Shown here one piece after another: positions 1 to 7,397 of a stretch of DNA of 14,930 nt. A program made the position numbers and the translations under genes. Every line of letters starts with the position of its first letter. Position 1 is the first letter of the stretch. Origin of the DNA: Willaertia magna (lineage: Eukaryota > Heterolobosea > Eutetramitea > Acrasida > Naegleriidae); contig CADWAF010004219.1 of assembly GCA_902984215.1 (NCBI GenBank), forward strand, positions 1-14,930, read 5' to 3'. The notes beneath the pieces are model-generated. The model had not been told where the DNA came from, did not search any database, and saw only the letters and a program-made list of their open reading frames with translations.

Positions 1-2
1 TT

Positions 3-374
3 CCAATAACAATCAATGAAAAGGTTCAAAAAGCTATTAAAGACAAATTTTTATTTAGAAGTGTTGAATTAGCAAGATTTTGTAATAATCAAGGTCAACT
101 TGAAAATTTACATATTTTAGAATTGGGAGAAAGCACTCACGTGAATATGGACGGTAAGTAATCTTTTTTATCTTTCTGTATTCTACTTTTAACAGAATGG
201 ATGTATGAAATGGAACAAAAGGAATCTAAAAACAAATGGAATAATTATAATACAGGATACAATTTATACATGGATGGAAATTATGCAGAGGCATTGCAAC
301 ACTTCAAGGAACACATAATAAGAAATCCAAACGACAAACTATGCAAAAAGATGATTGAATTATGTGAGCATTAA
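3..374 (+). CDS. Class III nucleotide cyclase, C-terminal end (partial at window edge)
   Basis: The reading frame enters from the left edge at base 3: exon 3-153, a 42-nt GT-AG intron at 154-195 (donor GTAAGT, acceptor TTTTAACAG), exon 196-374 ending in TAA, 109 residues in all. The first ~45 residues resemble the end of a class III adenylyl/guanylyl cyclase catalytic domain (I-T-I-N-E-K-V ... F-L-F-R-S-V ... N-L-H-I-L-E-L, where the family has the strand pair 'F+ ... vKG ... v-yEl'). After the intron comes a TPR-like tail, W-N-N-Y-N-T-G-Y-N-L-Y-M-D-G-N-Y-A-E-A-L followed by N-P-N-D, a common ending of such cyclases. The family call rests on this short tail only; the active-site residues lie outside the window. 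If the left edge is a repeat junction, this copy is truncated like its twin at 1743-2114. Confidence 0.6.
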
Positions 375-398
375 TGTTTTTAATCACAATTAGGAAAA

Positions 399-590
399 TC
401 CAAAAAGAATAAAACTTTACTTGGAATAACTTTATATGACAAATATTCAATTATTATGGCCACAACTTTCTGAAACGCCTCATCGCAGCTCAAGAATAAG
501 GATCAGTTTTGGTTTTGCGAAGACTGGAAACCAGAAATTACAAATTGTTATTGGCATTAAGTCCCTTTAATTAAGACAACAATTGTAACG
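399..590 (+). other. Spacer block after the cyclase tail, shared by both units
   Basis: Between the cyclase stop and the MITE the two units share two nearly identical blocks (about 402-460 and 511-590; 3077-3134 and 3156-3236 in unit B) around a dissimilar middle. The first block reads K-N-K-T-L-L-G-I-T-L-Y-D-K-Y-S-I-I-M on the + strand. The second reads F-C-E-D-W-K-P-E-I-T-N-C-Y-W-H-stop, in the same frame in unit A but interrupted by one TGA. These look coding-like, yet I could not join them to a gene. They may be remnants of a further exon or gene end. Confidence 0.3.
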
Positions 591-708
591 TGAATTCAAA
601 AAGTAAAAAGGGCAATTTGTAAAAAAAGCTAGTACGCTAAATAAAACAAGTGTAATACTGTGACTTCTTGGCCTAGCCTTAGTCACTTGAATATTGTTTA
701 ACTTTTAA

Positions 709-811
709 CCCTCAAGTTATCGCAAGTGAGGCCTCAAACTTCACTAACAGATTTTTTTACAGTTACCATTTGCAAAGGTCTCCTGTCCCATCACTTGAGA
801 TAACTTAAGGG
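709..811. mobile_element. piggyBac-like MITE, 103 bp, flanked by TTAA
   Basis: The element begins CCCTCAAGTTATCGCAAGTG and its other end, read inward on the opposite strand, is CCCTTAAGTTATCTCAAGTG: 18 of 20 terminal bases match. It sits between two TTAA copies (705-708 and 812-815). Unit B shows the pre-insertion sequence, with the flanks joined through a single TTAA at 3508-3511. A TTAA target duplication and CCC-type termini are hallmarks of the piggyBac superfamily. It has no coding capacity, so it would need a transposase supplied in trans. Confidence 0.85.
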
Positions 812-893
812 TTAATATTCTCTATGCTGTCAATCAACAACAGGGCCCACTCGGTGGTTTACTAGGAGAGAAGGCACAACCGCAGTAAACAGT

Positions 894-1740
894 TTAGATA
901 CAATCAACATAACATCTTTGAGCAAAAGGAACATAATGGTGTGTTGAAAAATCACAAAACCAATGAGTACTAAACCTTGGAATGTATAACTTCACCCAAA
1001 TAGTTTTTACAAACTGTTCCCTCCAACCCCAAGTGGCCATGCCTTCCCAAATATTAACACTTTCTAAGAAATGCTCATACGCTGGATTATTATACACTGA
1101 AATTTTTCCCAATTCAAACGGTCCAGCGTGTATAGTGTCTGCAGTCCCAAAATTACCATTAATTCTAATTTCTTCAGGTGGTAATATACCTTGTTTTAAA
1201 CAATAGGTCCATGTTTTTTCAATAAATCCATGAGTCCAAGGCCTGGTGGGGTCACCACTTTCTGGCATGCCTAACATACTATATCCTATTAATAAATTAT
1301 TTAAGTACATAAATTTAAATGGATCATAATTAACTGGATTAAGGAAAGTTGCGTCATCATCTAATCTAAAATAATAAATAAAATTATCCATAATTGGATG
1401 TTTATATAAATCATGACCTAAAAATTTACTCATATCATAATATCTTTTGTTGTGTCTGTTGTGTTCAGTTTCTTGAGCTACCCAAGGTTGTTTTGTGAAT
1501 TTACTTTCTGAAAATTCATCTGGATTAATTTGAACAAAATACATTTTGCAGTCTTTAACATCTTTTACTTGTTCAATAAATTTATTTCTTATTCTTTCAG
1601 TCATGTTCCCGAAATGAAAAATTACAATAGGATAATTGTATTTTTTAATAAACATATTTTTCCAATTATTTATACTGTCAAATAAACTAATCCTATATGG
1701 ATTATCTTCCTTATATAAAATTCCATCGTTTCTAACTTCA
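894..1740 (-). pseudogene. 5'-truncated GT15-like alpha-mannosyltransferase copy
   Basis: This matches residues E277-I557 of the full gene at 3590-5263 and ends at the same TAA codon. It lacks the membrane anchor, stem and start of the catalytic domain, because the duplication junction falls at codon 276. An ORF continues across the junction to an ATG at 1769, but those ten residues are antisense cyclase sequence, so any product would be cytosolic and probably inactive. Against the intact copy, 11 codons differ: nine synonymously and two conservatively (I/L before the H-A-G-P-F-E-L motif; G/A in F-L-G-H-D-L). The D-D-D and F-E-L motifs remain. This pattern suggests most divergence arose while both versions were still functional. 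Confidence 0.85.
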
Positions 1741-1742
1741 TT

Positions 1743-2114
1743 CCAATAACAATCAATGAAAAGGCTCAAAAAGCTATTAAAGACAAATTTTTATTTAGAA
1801 GTGTTGAATTAGCAAGATTTTGTAATAATCAAGGTCAACTTGAAAATTTACATATTTTAGAATTGGGAGAAAGCACTCACGTGAATATGGACGGTATGTA
1901 ATCTTTTTTATCTTTCTGTTTTTTACTTTTAACAGAATGGATGTATGAAATGGAACAAAAGGAATCTAAAAACAAATGGAATAATTATAATACAGGATAC
2001 AATTTATACATGGATGGAAATTATGAAGAGGCATTGCAACACTTCAAGGAACACAAAGTAAGAAATCCAAACGACAAACTATGCAAAAAGATGATCGAAT
2101 TATGTGAGCATTAA
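1743..2114 (+). pseudogene. Truncated cyclase tail, second copy
   Basis: This is the same two-exon segment as 3-374: exon 1743-1893, intron 1894-1935, exon 1936-2114. The upstream catalytic domain is replaced by the inverted mannosyltransferase fragment at 1740/1741, so no complete cyclase can be made from this copy. The donor is GTATGT here, against GTAAGT in the first copy. Five codons differ between copies by my count, four non-synonymously (V/A, A/E, I/K, I/V), unlike the mostly silent differences in the neighbouring mannosyltransferase. That is what loss of constraint on at least one copy would give. Confidence 0.7.
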
Positions 2115-2143
2115 TGTTTTTAATCACAATTAGGAAAATCCAT

Positions 2144-3070
2144 TGTGGCAGGCTAAAATTTCGGCCTGAAAATGGCCGTCTAAAATTTAAGGACAAAATT
2201 TGGACGGCCAAAGTTTTCAATATTTATTTATTAAGTAAACAAACGCAATTAAATCTTACAAAACAGCGTGTATTCCTTGAACAAAAGATGACTCTGTTTG
2301 GAGTTATTGGATTTCCTTTAGTTTTTTATTAAAAGTATGTGTACCATTGTGAGGTATGGTAGCAGCATTTTATGAAGTAACAACTTCTATATTACCACCT
2401 GCAGTATTCATTGGTTGTTGATTATAGGGTTAGGTTGATTTCCTCATGAATTAGGATTAGGATTTGAATGCATTAGTGGTTAATTATCAATCTATGGATT
2501 TGGTTGAAACATTTCCACCCATGCTATTAGTTAGGTTGATGAATATTTTTTTCCCAACCTACATTTCCGGTATGCGTTGGTGGTCCCTATACAGTACTGG
2601 TTGCATTCCTAAAATTAACACCTACAAATAATTCATCTCCAAATAACATTCCACTCTTTGAGGTTGAGTAAATCTGTTAAGAACTACAGTCTTTTCAGGT
2701 TCTTCAATAATATTTTATATTAATTCTACAGGTACCTTTTCATCTGTATTTCAAAAGCACAAAATTACACTTGAAGAACATTGTAAACCTGTGGGAAAAG
2801 CAAGTTATTGTTGTATTGCTGTTTGTTTGGTTTAGTGGTGTATGCGGAATAATGTTGCTTTTAGTTAATATTTTGCTAAACCAATTAAAAAATTACTTAG
2901 CACATTTATTACACAAAGAAAAAGCAACGTAAAGCTGTTTTAATAATGTTTTTTTCAACTAATTTCATCAATAAAATGGCAATTTTATTTAACTGCAAAA
3001 ATTTGGCCGGCTGACTTTTTCGCTCCAAAAATTTGGCCTGGATTTTTGGGCCAACTTTTGGCCTGCTACA
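2144..3070. mobile_element. 927-bp inserted element with imperfect TIRs and 5-bp target duplication
   Basis: Unit A shows the uninterrupted sequence at about 395-410. In unit B the same sequence is split by 927 bp flanked by TCCAT (2139-2143 and 3071-3075). The termini are TGTGGCAGGCTAAAATTTCG and, inverted, TGTAGCAGGCCAAAAGTTGG (16 of 20 matching). Both ends carry further copies of an AAAATTT-GGCC-type motif in both orientations, typical of subterminal transposase-binding repeats. The interior holds a decayed - strand ORF. The superfamily is not clear. TG...CA ends with a 5-bp duplication would also suit a solo LTR, but the longer inverted match favours a TIR DNA transposon. Confidence 0.8.
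2217..2747 (-). pseudogene. Decayed P/N/Q-rich ORF inside the 927-bp element
   Basis: The - strand contains protein-like stretches that need about three frame changes and ten or so in-frame stops (mostly TAA) to join. In order they include V-P-V-E-L-I, E-E-P-E-K-T-V-V-L-N-R-F-T-Q-P, G-M-L-F-G-D-E-L-F-V-G-V-N-F-R-N-A-T, V-E-M-F-Q-P-N-P, Q-P-M-N-T-A-G-G-N-I-E-V-V-T-S, and a final segment ending in Y-L-I-N-K-Y before TGA. I recognise no domain. It is probably the relic of a protein encoded by the element or captured by it. A short upstream exon is possible, with acceptor-like TTTTGAAATACAG near 2744-2756. Confidence 0.4.
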
Positions 3071-3365
3071 TCCATAAAGAATAAAACTTTACTTGGAATA
3101 ACTTTATATGACAAATATTCAATTATTATGGCGGCAACTAATTTTTGTTTCGTTTTAGTTTTGCGAAGACTGGAAACCAGAAATTACAAATTGTTATTGG
3201 CATTAAGTCCCTTTAATTAAGACAACAATTGTAACGTTGTTATCTGTTCACTGTTATTAAGGTTTTAATAGTAAAAAGCGGTAGGAAAAAGTAAAACCGC
3301 AAAAACGTCAGTTGAAGGAGTGTTTTTTACCTACCAAGCTAAAAGGCTTTTGTGCGTGCAACTGT

Positions 3366-3488
3366 TTAACATTGTAATCTTGCAAAAGCTTTAGCAGAAA
3401 AACTACCTTGTGGTTGATTATTGTTAGAGTAAGTGTTACAACTAAATGTAGGGAAAACAAATTCTCCAATTCCTTTTTCAGCATACTG
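3366..3488 (-). pseudogene. Orphan 3'-exon fragment in the unit-B spacer
   Basis: In the segment present only in unit B, the - strand has an open frame reading Y-A-E-K-G-I-G-E-F-V-F-P-T-F-S-C-N-T-Y and ending A-K-A-F-A-R-L-Q-C-TAA. The frame is open from 3500, and an acceptor-like TTGAAACAG lies directly upstream of the Tyr codon. The composition looks coding and is richer in G/C than the surroundings, but no upstream exon is present. It appears to be the last exon of an unknown gene stranded by rearrangement. I do not recognise the family. Confidence 0.35.
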
Positions 3489-3589
3489 TTTCAATATTGT
3501 TTAACTTTTAATATTCTCTATGCTGTCAATCAACAACAGGGCCCACTCGGTGGTTTACTAGGAGAGAAGGCACAACCTCAGTAAACAGT

Positions 3590-5263
3590 TTAGATACAAT
3601 CAACATAACATCTTTGAGCAAAAGGAACATAATGGTGTGTTGAAAAATCACAAAACCAATGAGTACTAAACCTTGGAATGTATAACTTCACCCAAATAGT
3701 TTTTACAAACTGTTCCCTCCAACCCCAAGTGGCCATGCCTTCCCAAATATTGACACTTTCTAAGAAATGCTCATACGCTGGATTATTATACACTGAAATT
3801 TTTCCCAATTCAAACGGTCCAGCATGCAGAGTGTCTGCAGTCCCGAAATTACCGTTAATTCTAATTTCTTCAGGTGGTAATATACCTTGTTTTAAACAAT
3901 AGGTCCATGTTTTTTCAATAAATCCATGAGTCCAAGGCCTAGTGGGGTCACCACTTTCAGGCATGCCTAACATACTATATCCTATTAATAAATTATTTAA
4001 GTACATAAATTTAAATGGATCATAATTAACTGGATTTAGGAAAGTTGCGTCGTCATCTAATCTAAAATAATAAATAAAATTATCCATAATTGGATGTTTA
4101 TATAAATCATGAGCTAAAAATTTACTCATATCATAATATCTTTTGTTGTGTCTGTTGTGTTCAGTTTCTTGAGCTACCCAAGGTTGTTTTGTGAATTTAC
4201 TTTCTGAAAATTCATCTGGATTAATTTGAACAAAATACATTTTGCAGTCTTTAACATCTTTTACTTGTTCAATAAATTTATTCCTTATTCTTTCAGTCAT
4301 GTTCCCGAAATGAAAAATTACAATAGGATAATTGTATTTTTTAATAAACATATTTTTCCAATTATTTATACTGTCAAATAAACTAATCCTATATGGATTA
4401 TCTTCCTTATATAAAATTCCATCGTTTCTAACTTCAGTTAAGGCAATATAAACTCCTAATGTTTTCCTTTTTCTTTTTTCTTTATTTGGAATTCCATGTA
4501 ATTTAGGATTATAATCAGAAAATGAATCATTAGGTAATTCATAATTTGTCCATTCATTAATTTCCAATTCTTGATTATCTTTTGGACATTTAACTTGAAT
4601 TTTCCACATTGGTTCTAAATAAACGTGATCTGATAATTGCAGTTGACCATTATGACTCCAAGTATATCTGTACATAATTTCAAATTCGGAAATTCGTTCC
4701 GAATATTTTAATTCCTTAATTCTTTCTTCTAAGGCAGTTTGATTGTTTATTAATTTTCCAGAGTTATCTCTATAGCCTAATCTTAGTAGAGTATCAACAT
4801 CTCTAGTAATTCCACTGTTGTATTTCAGTATTGTATTATAATCTTGAACTTTTTTTGATATTTCTAACTCGCCAGTTCGATATAAATGTTCTTTAAATTC
4901 AGGGAATTTATTTATTGGCCTAGGTTCAATTACTTTTGTTGAAAGATAAGGCGTTTCAGATGATATTCTAGGATGTTGCCAAAGATCTAATTGTTTCCGA
5001 ACAATCTTTATATCTTCTTTTTCTTCTTCGTTATTTGTTTTTTTGAGTTTTTCTTGCTGTAATTGCGATTCCAAGTCCAGTATTTTGTTTTTAAACACTT
5101 CAACTTCTTTTTGAGTAAAAACTAAATGCTTTTTACAAGCACTGGCTTCTTCCTTAGCCTCATGTTCATGTTTTGATAATTGAAAATAAATAAAATAATT
5201 TAAGCCTATCGTAGCCAAAAAGAATAAACTAGCAACAATAATTGTAGATTTAAACTTTGCCAT
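3590..5263 (-). CDS. GT15-type alpha-mannosyltransferase, Golgi type II membrane protein
   Basis: This is a 557-residue protein with the layout of a Golgi glycosyltransferase: a short cytosolic N-terminus, one membrane anchor (about residues 8-29, hydrophobic I-I-V-A-S-L-F-F-L), a charged coiled-coil stem (about 31-95) and a lumenal catalytic domain (about 265-545). The catalytic part resembles the fungal KRE2/MNT1/KTR family (GT15, GDP-mannose-dependent alpha-1,2-mannosyltransferases of N- and O-glycans). It has Y-Y-F-R-L-D-D-D-A-T-F with D403-D405 where the family has its W-R-V-E-P metal/nucleotide region, then Y-D-P-F-K-F-M, and H-A-G-P-F-E-L in which E485 aligns with the family's key Glu (S-N-F-E-I). 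The end carries H-H-Y-V-P-F. The first ATG precedes the anchor, so the start is secure. Sequence after the TAA still looks coding (see findings). Exact linkage specificity is inference. Confidence 0.8.
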   Translation of the reverse strand: MAKFKSTIIVASLFFLATIGLNYFIYFQLSKHEHEAKEEASACKKHLVFTQKEVEVFKNKILDLESQLQQEKLKKTNNEEEKEDIKIVRKQLDLWQHPRISSETPYLSTKVIEPRPINKFPEFKEHLYRTGELEISKKVQDYNTILKYNSGITRDVDTLLRLGYRDNSGKLINNQTALEERIKELKYSERISEFEIMYRYTWSHNGQLQLSDHVYLEPMWKIQVKCPKDNQELEINEWTNYELPNDSFSDYNPKLHGIPNKEKRKRKTLGVYIALTEVRNDGILYKEDNPYRISLFDSINNWKNMFIKKYNYPIVIFHFGNMTERIRNKFIEQVKDVKDCKMYFVQINPDEFSESKFTKQPWVAQETEHNRHNKRYYDMSKFLAHDLYKHPIMDNFIYYFRLDDDATFLNPVNYDPFKFMYLNNLLIGYSMLGMPESGDPTRPWTHGFIEKTWTYCLKQGILPPEEIRINGNFGTADTLHAGPFELGKISVYNNPAYEHFLESVNIWEGMATWGWREQFVKTIWVKLYIPRFSTHWFCDFSTHHYVPFAQRCYVDCI

Positions 5264-5300
5264 TTTTTTTAAGGCTTTTTTCCCTTACACGTAAAAAAAA

Positions 5301-5314
5301 ATTGGCGCCAAAAA
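5301..5314. promoter_or_regulatory. TTGGCGCC palindrome upstream of the mannosyltransferase
   Basis: ATTGGCGCCAAAAA lies about 40-50 bp upstream of the mannosyltransferase ATG, inside the only 148 bp separating it from the next gene. On the gene's strand it reads TTTTTGGCGCC, which contains TTTGGCGC, the core E2F-type consensus (TTTSSCGC). A G/C block in an otherwise A/T spacer is conspicuous. A regulatory role is inference. Confidence 0.35.
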
Positions 5315-5411
5315 TCCACTTTGCAACAAACTACATGAATTTATAAACTTATTTACAAATAACTAAAATAATTAAAATAATAAATATATAATAAATAAAT
5401 AATTAATAAAA

Positions 5412-6674
5412 TTATTTTTTATCTTGTAATAAATGTTTAACAACCTCATCTTTCCACTCTTTCTTTAAATCTCTACTTTCTGTTGGTTCCAATGGTTTTC
5501 CGTGAGCCATTGACACACCTTTCCAATCCCACTCACAAACATTATTTAACTCTTCATTAAACTTATTTTTATCTTTTACAAGATATTTATATAATGGTGA
5601 AATACCAAATTTACCAAGCATACCAGTTGCTTGATAATAAAATATTAAACCTTTTGTATTTGGTATAGTTGCATCCCCAACAGCATTTTCAATATTATTT
5701 GACATATCACAAGTAATTAACATCTTATTTAAAGTATCAAATAATACAATTTCACTTAAATCTTCAATACTTTCAAATACTTGAACTTTAAATCTTTTAT
5801 TTAAATTTTCATCTTCTATCCATTCTTTAGGTAATAAATTTAATTTATTATTATTGTCAATGTTATTATTGTCATGATTACTTTTTGGAAATTCAATCAT
5901 TATTTTTTGTAATAAATCAGTTAAATTTTTACCTAATTGTTGATTAACATGTTTAATAATTTTATCTTTTGATCCAGGTGCACAAAAGAATTTAATATTT
6001 GTATTACCTCTTTCTAAAACATAATATTTAATAAATTCATGACTAAATAAATAATGCTCCTTATTTGGTAATATGACAACACGTAAATTGTCATCTCCAA
6101 TCTCTTTACTAGCTAATAACTCTTTTAAAGTATCTGTCAACCCAATTGCATTATAAATTAAAACATTTTCATTATTATCTTCACCACCATATTTAATTAC
6201 GGCCATATTACTACTACCGGCAACCGGTGGTTTACGCATTTGAAAATAATGTTTATAAACATAAAAATTATTATTTAATTTTAAAATAAAATCTTTTGGA
6301 TTATATTTTAAAGAGTCTACTTGTTCTGATTGTTTTAAATAAAAATAAAGAAAGATTGGAAAGGAAATTACCGTTCCAATGATGAAAAATAAAAATTTTA
6401 AAAAACTAATTTTCTTTTTTTTTTCTTGTTGTTGATTATTATTGTTAGAAGAGTTGGTAGTTTGGATTTTTGGATTAAAAGCGGAAAAGGTTTGAAGATT
6501 GGTATGATAATTAGTTATTGCATTCTTATTGTTGTTAATAATAGTATTAAAAAGGAAAGTATTATTTTTCTTTAAAAGAAGTGGTAATAATATTCTTTTT
6601 AAATGATTATTCTTTCCGATGAGTGATGATGATGATACAGATCTTCCATTAAGCTTTGATAGAATTGCTGGCAT
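5412..6674 (-). CDS. DUF4336 (metallo-beta-lactamase-like) membrane-anchored protein
   Basis: The 420-residue product has a basic, Ser- and Asn-rich N-terminus that could be a mitochondrial or other targeting sequence, then a lysine cluster and one hydrophobic segment (about 91-113). A globular domain (about 155-400) resembles DUF4336, a metallo-beta-lactamase-fold family found in bacteria, plants and fungi. Supporting landmarks are N-V-L-I-Y-N-A-I-G-L-T-D, V-V-I-L-P-N-K-E-H-Y-L-F (203-210, H207), F-F-C-A-P-G-S, L-I-T-C-D (D323) and H-G-K-P-L-E (H391). The canonical HxHxDH cluster is absent, so full dinuclear zinc hydrolase activity is doubtful. Residues 263-278 are an Asn-rich insert. It lies codirectional with and just upstream of the mannosyltransferase, and divergent from the MIF4G gene. 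Its biochemical role is unknown. Confidence 0.65.
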   Translation of the reverse strand: MPAILSKLNGRSVSSSSLIGKNNHLKRILLPLLLKKNNTFLFNTIINNNKNAITNYHTNLQTFSAFNPKIQTTNSSNNNNQQQEKKKKISFLKFLFFIIGTVISFPIFLYFYLKQSEQVDSLKYNPKDFILKLNNNFYVYKHYFQMRKPPVAGSSNMAVIKYGGEDNNENVLIYNAIGLTDTLKELLASKEIGDDNLRVVILPNKEHYLFSHEFIKYYVLERGNTNIKFFCAPGSKDKIIKHVNQQLGKNLTDLLQKIMIEFPKSNHDNNNIDNNNKLNLLPKEWIEDENLNKRFKVQVFESIEDLSEIVLFDTLNKMLITCDMSNNIENAVGDATIPNTKGLIFYYQATGMLGKFGISPLYKYLVKDKNKFNEELNNVCEWDWKGVSMAHGKPLEPTESRDLKKEWKDEVVKHLLQDKK

Positions 6675-7397
6675 TGTGTTTGCGCGTTTGTTATTTTTTT
6701 TTCTTTGAAATTTGTTATCACTAAAGAACCTTGCTTTTATTGCACAACTTAATGAAAGACTTTTGTAAGAAACAAAGAAGTACTCAATAACTTTACAGTT
6801 TCTTACATGTCATTTCCTAGCAAATATATGCATTTAGTTTTGAAACAATTGTAACACGACCTTAAACAGAGCTTAATGTTCTTCATTCAAAAACTTTTTT
6901 AAAGTACCCCAGAACGCATGTAAAACTCCCATAATCAAAGGACACAAGAAAAAGCAAGAGAAAGAGAAATTATGCCATCTGTTTATTCCAAATATCACAA
7001 ATATTATAATTATTTTAATAAAGAACAGTTTAGTGTTGATTTTTTTTAACTCAAACAACATCATTTTACAACACTTTTTACAACACCCCAATAACAACCA
7101 CCATCACTTTCTGGACCTGTCAAAAAATTATTACCTTTCACGTTGTAACCAATAGATCTTCATATTTGTGACAAGTTTCAAATTCTGCACCCAATCCACA
7201 GTTTCACTTTCAGAATTCTGTAATCCAGCCCATTTCACACACAAAAACAAATAAAAAAAATAATTTTCGATTTCTGAAAAAAAAAACAACAAGAAAGCCC
7301 CCAAGCCTAAAATTTTTTTTTCATACAAGAAATTAAGCCTTTTCTTTTAATTTATTAGAAAAATTTTTTAAATCGATTTTTTGATTGATCAGAAACA
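6675..7397. promoter_or_regulatory. Divergent intergenic region (DUF4336 / MIF4G genes)
   Basis: These 723 bp separate two divergently transcribed genes and must contain both promoters. I see A/T tracts, long homopolymers near 7250-7320 and a GTTTGCGCG motif about 10 bp upstream of the DUF4336 start. Two - strand ORFs of 74 and 65 codons are hydrophobic and low in complexity; I regard neither as established. No RNA gene or repeat was recognised. Confidence 0.4.

Larger units (their letters stand above)
1..1740. repeat. Segmental duplication, unit A
   Basis: Unit A contains a cyclase 3' end (+), a mosaic spacer, and the C-terminal half of a GT15-like mannosyltransferase (-). Positions 1-398 match 1741-2138 with only a few substitutions. 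Positions 894-1740 match 3590-4436 with 12 substitutions by my count. The spacer keeps short homologous blocks (about 402-460, 511-590, 692-708 and 812-893) separated by unrelated DNA. Unit A ends abruptly at 1740, where the next base starts unit B. Because position 1 equals position 1741, the left edge of the window may itself be a copy of the same junction. Confidence 0.9.
1741..4436. repeat. Segmental duplication, unit B
   Basis: Unit B is the second copy of the cyclase tail - spacer - mannosyltransferase segment, longer than unit A because of a 927-bp insertion (2144-3070) and a different spacer segment (about 3237-3492). It lacks the 103-bp MITE of unit A and shows the intact TTAA target at 3508-3511. 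Beyond 4436 the mannosyltransferase continues into its full N-terminal part, so unit B holds the complete version of that gene while its cyclase tail is cut off at 1741. Confidence 0.9.

Noticed and set aside
982..1206. + strand 74-codon ORF (and its twin at 3678-3902)
   Set aside because: Both lie antisense to the conserved mannosyltransferase catalytic domain and are duplicated only because the gene is duplicated.
2114..2332. + strand 72-codon ORF crossing the left end of the 927-bp element
   Set aside because: It spans an insertion boundary and is made of terminal repeat sequence.
6873..7328. Two - strand ORFs of 74 and 65 codons upstream of the DUF4336 gene
   Set aside because: They are hydrophobic and low in complexity, with no convincing splice junction to each other or to the gene. 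Listed only as part of the divergent intergenic region.
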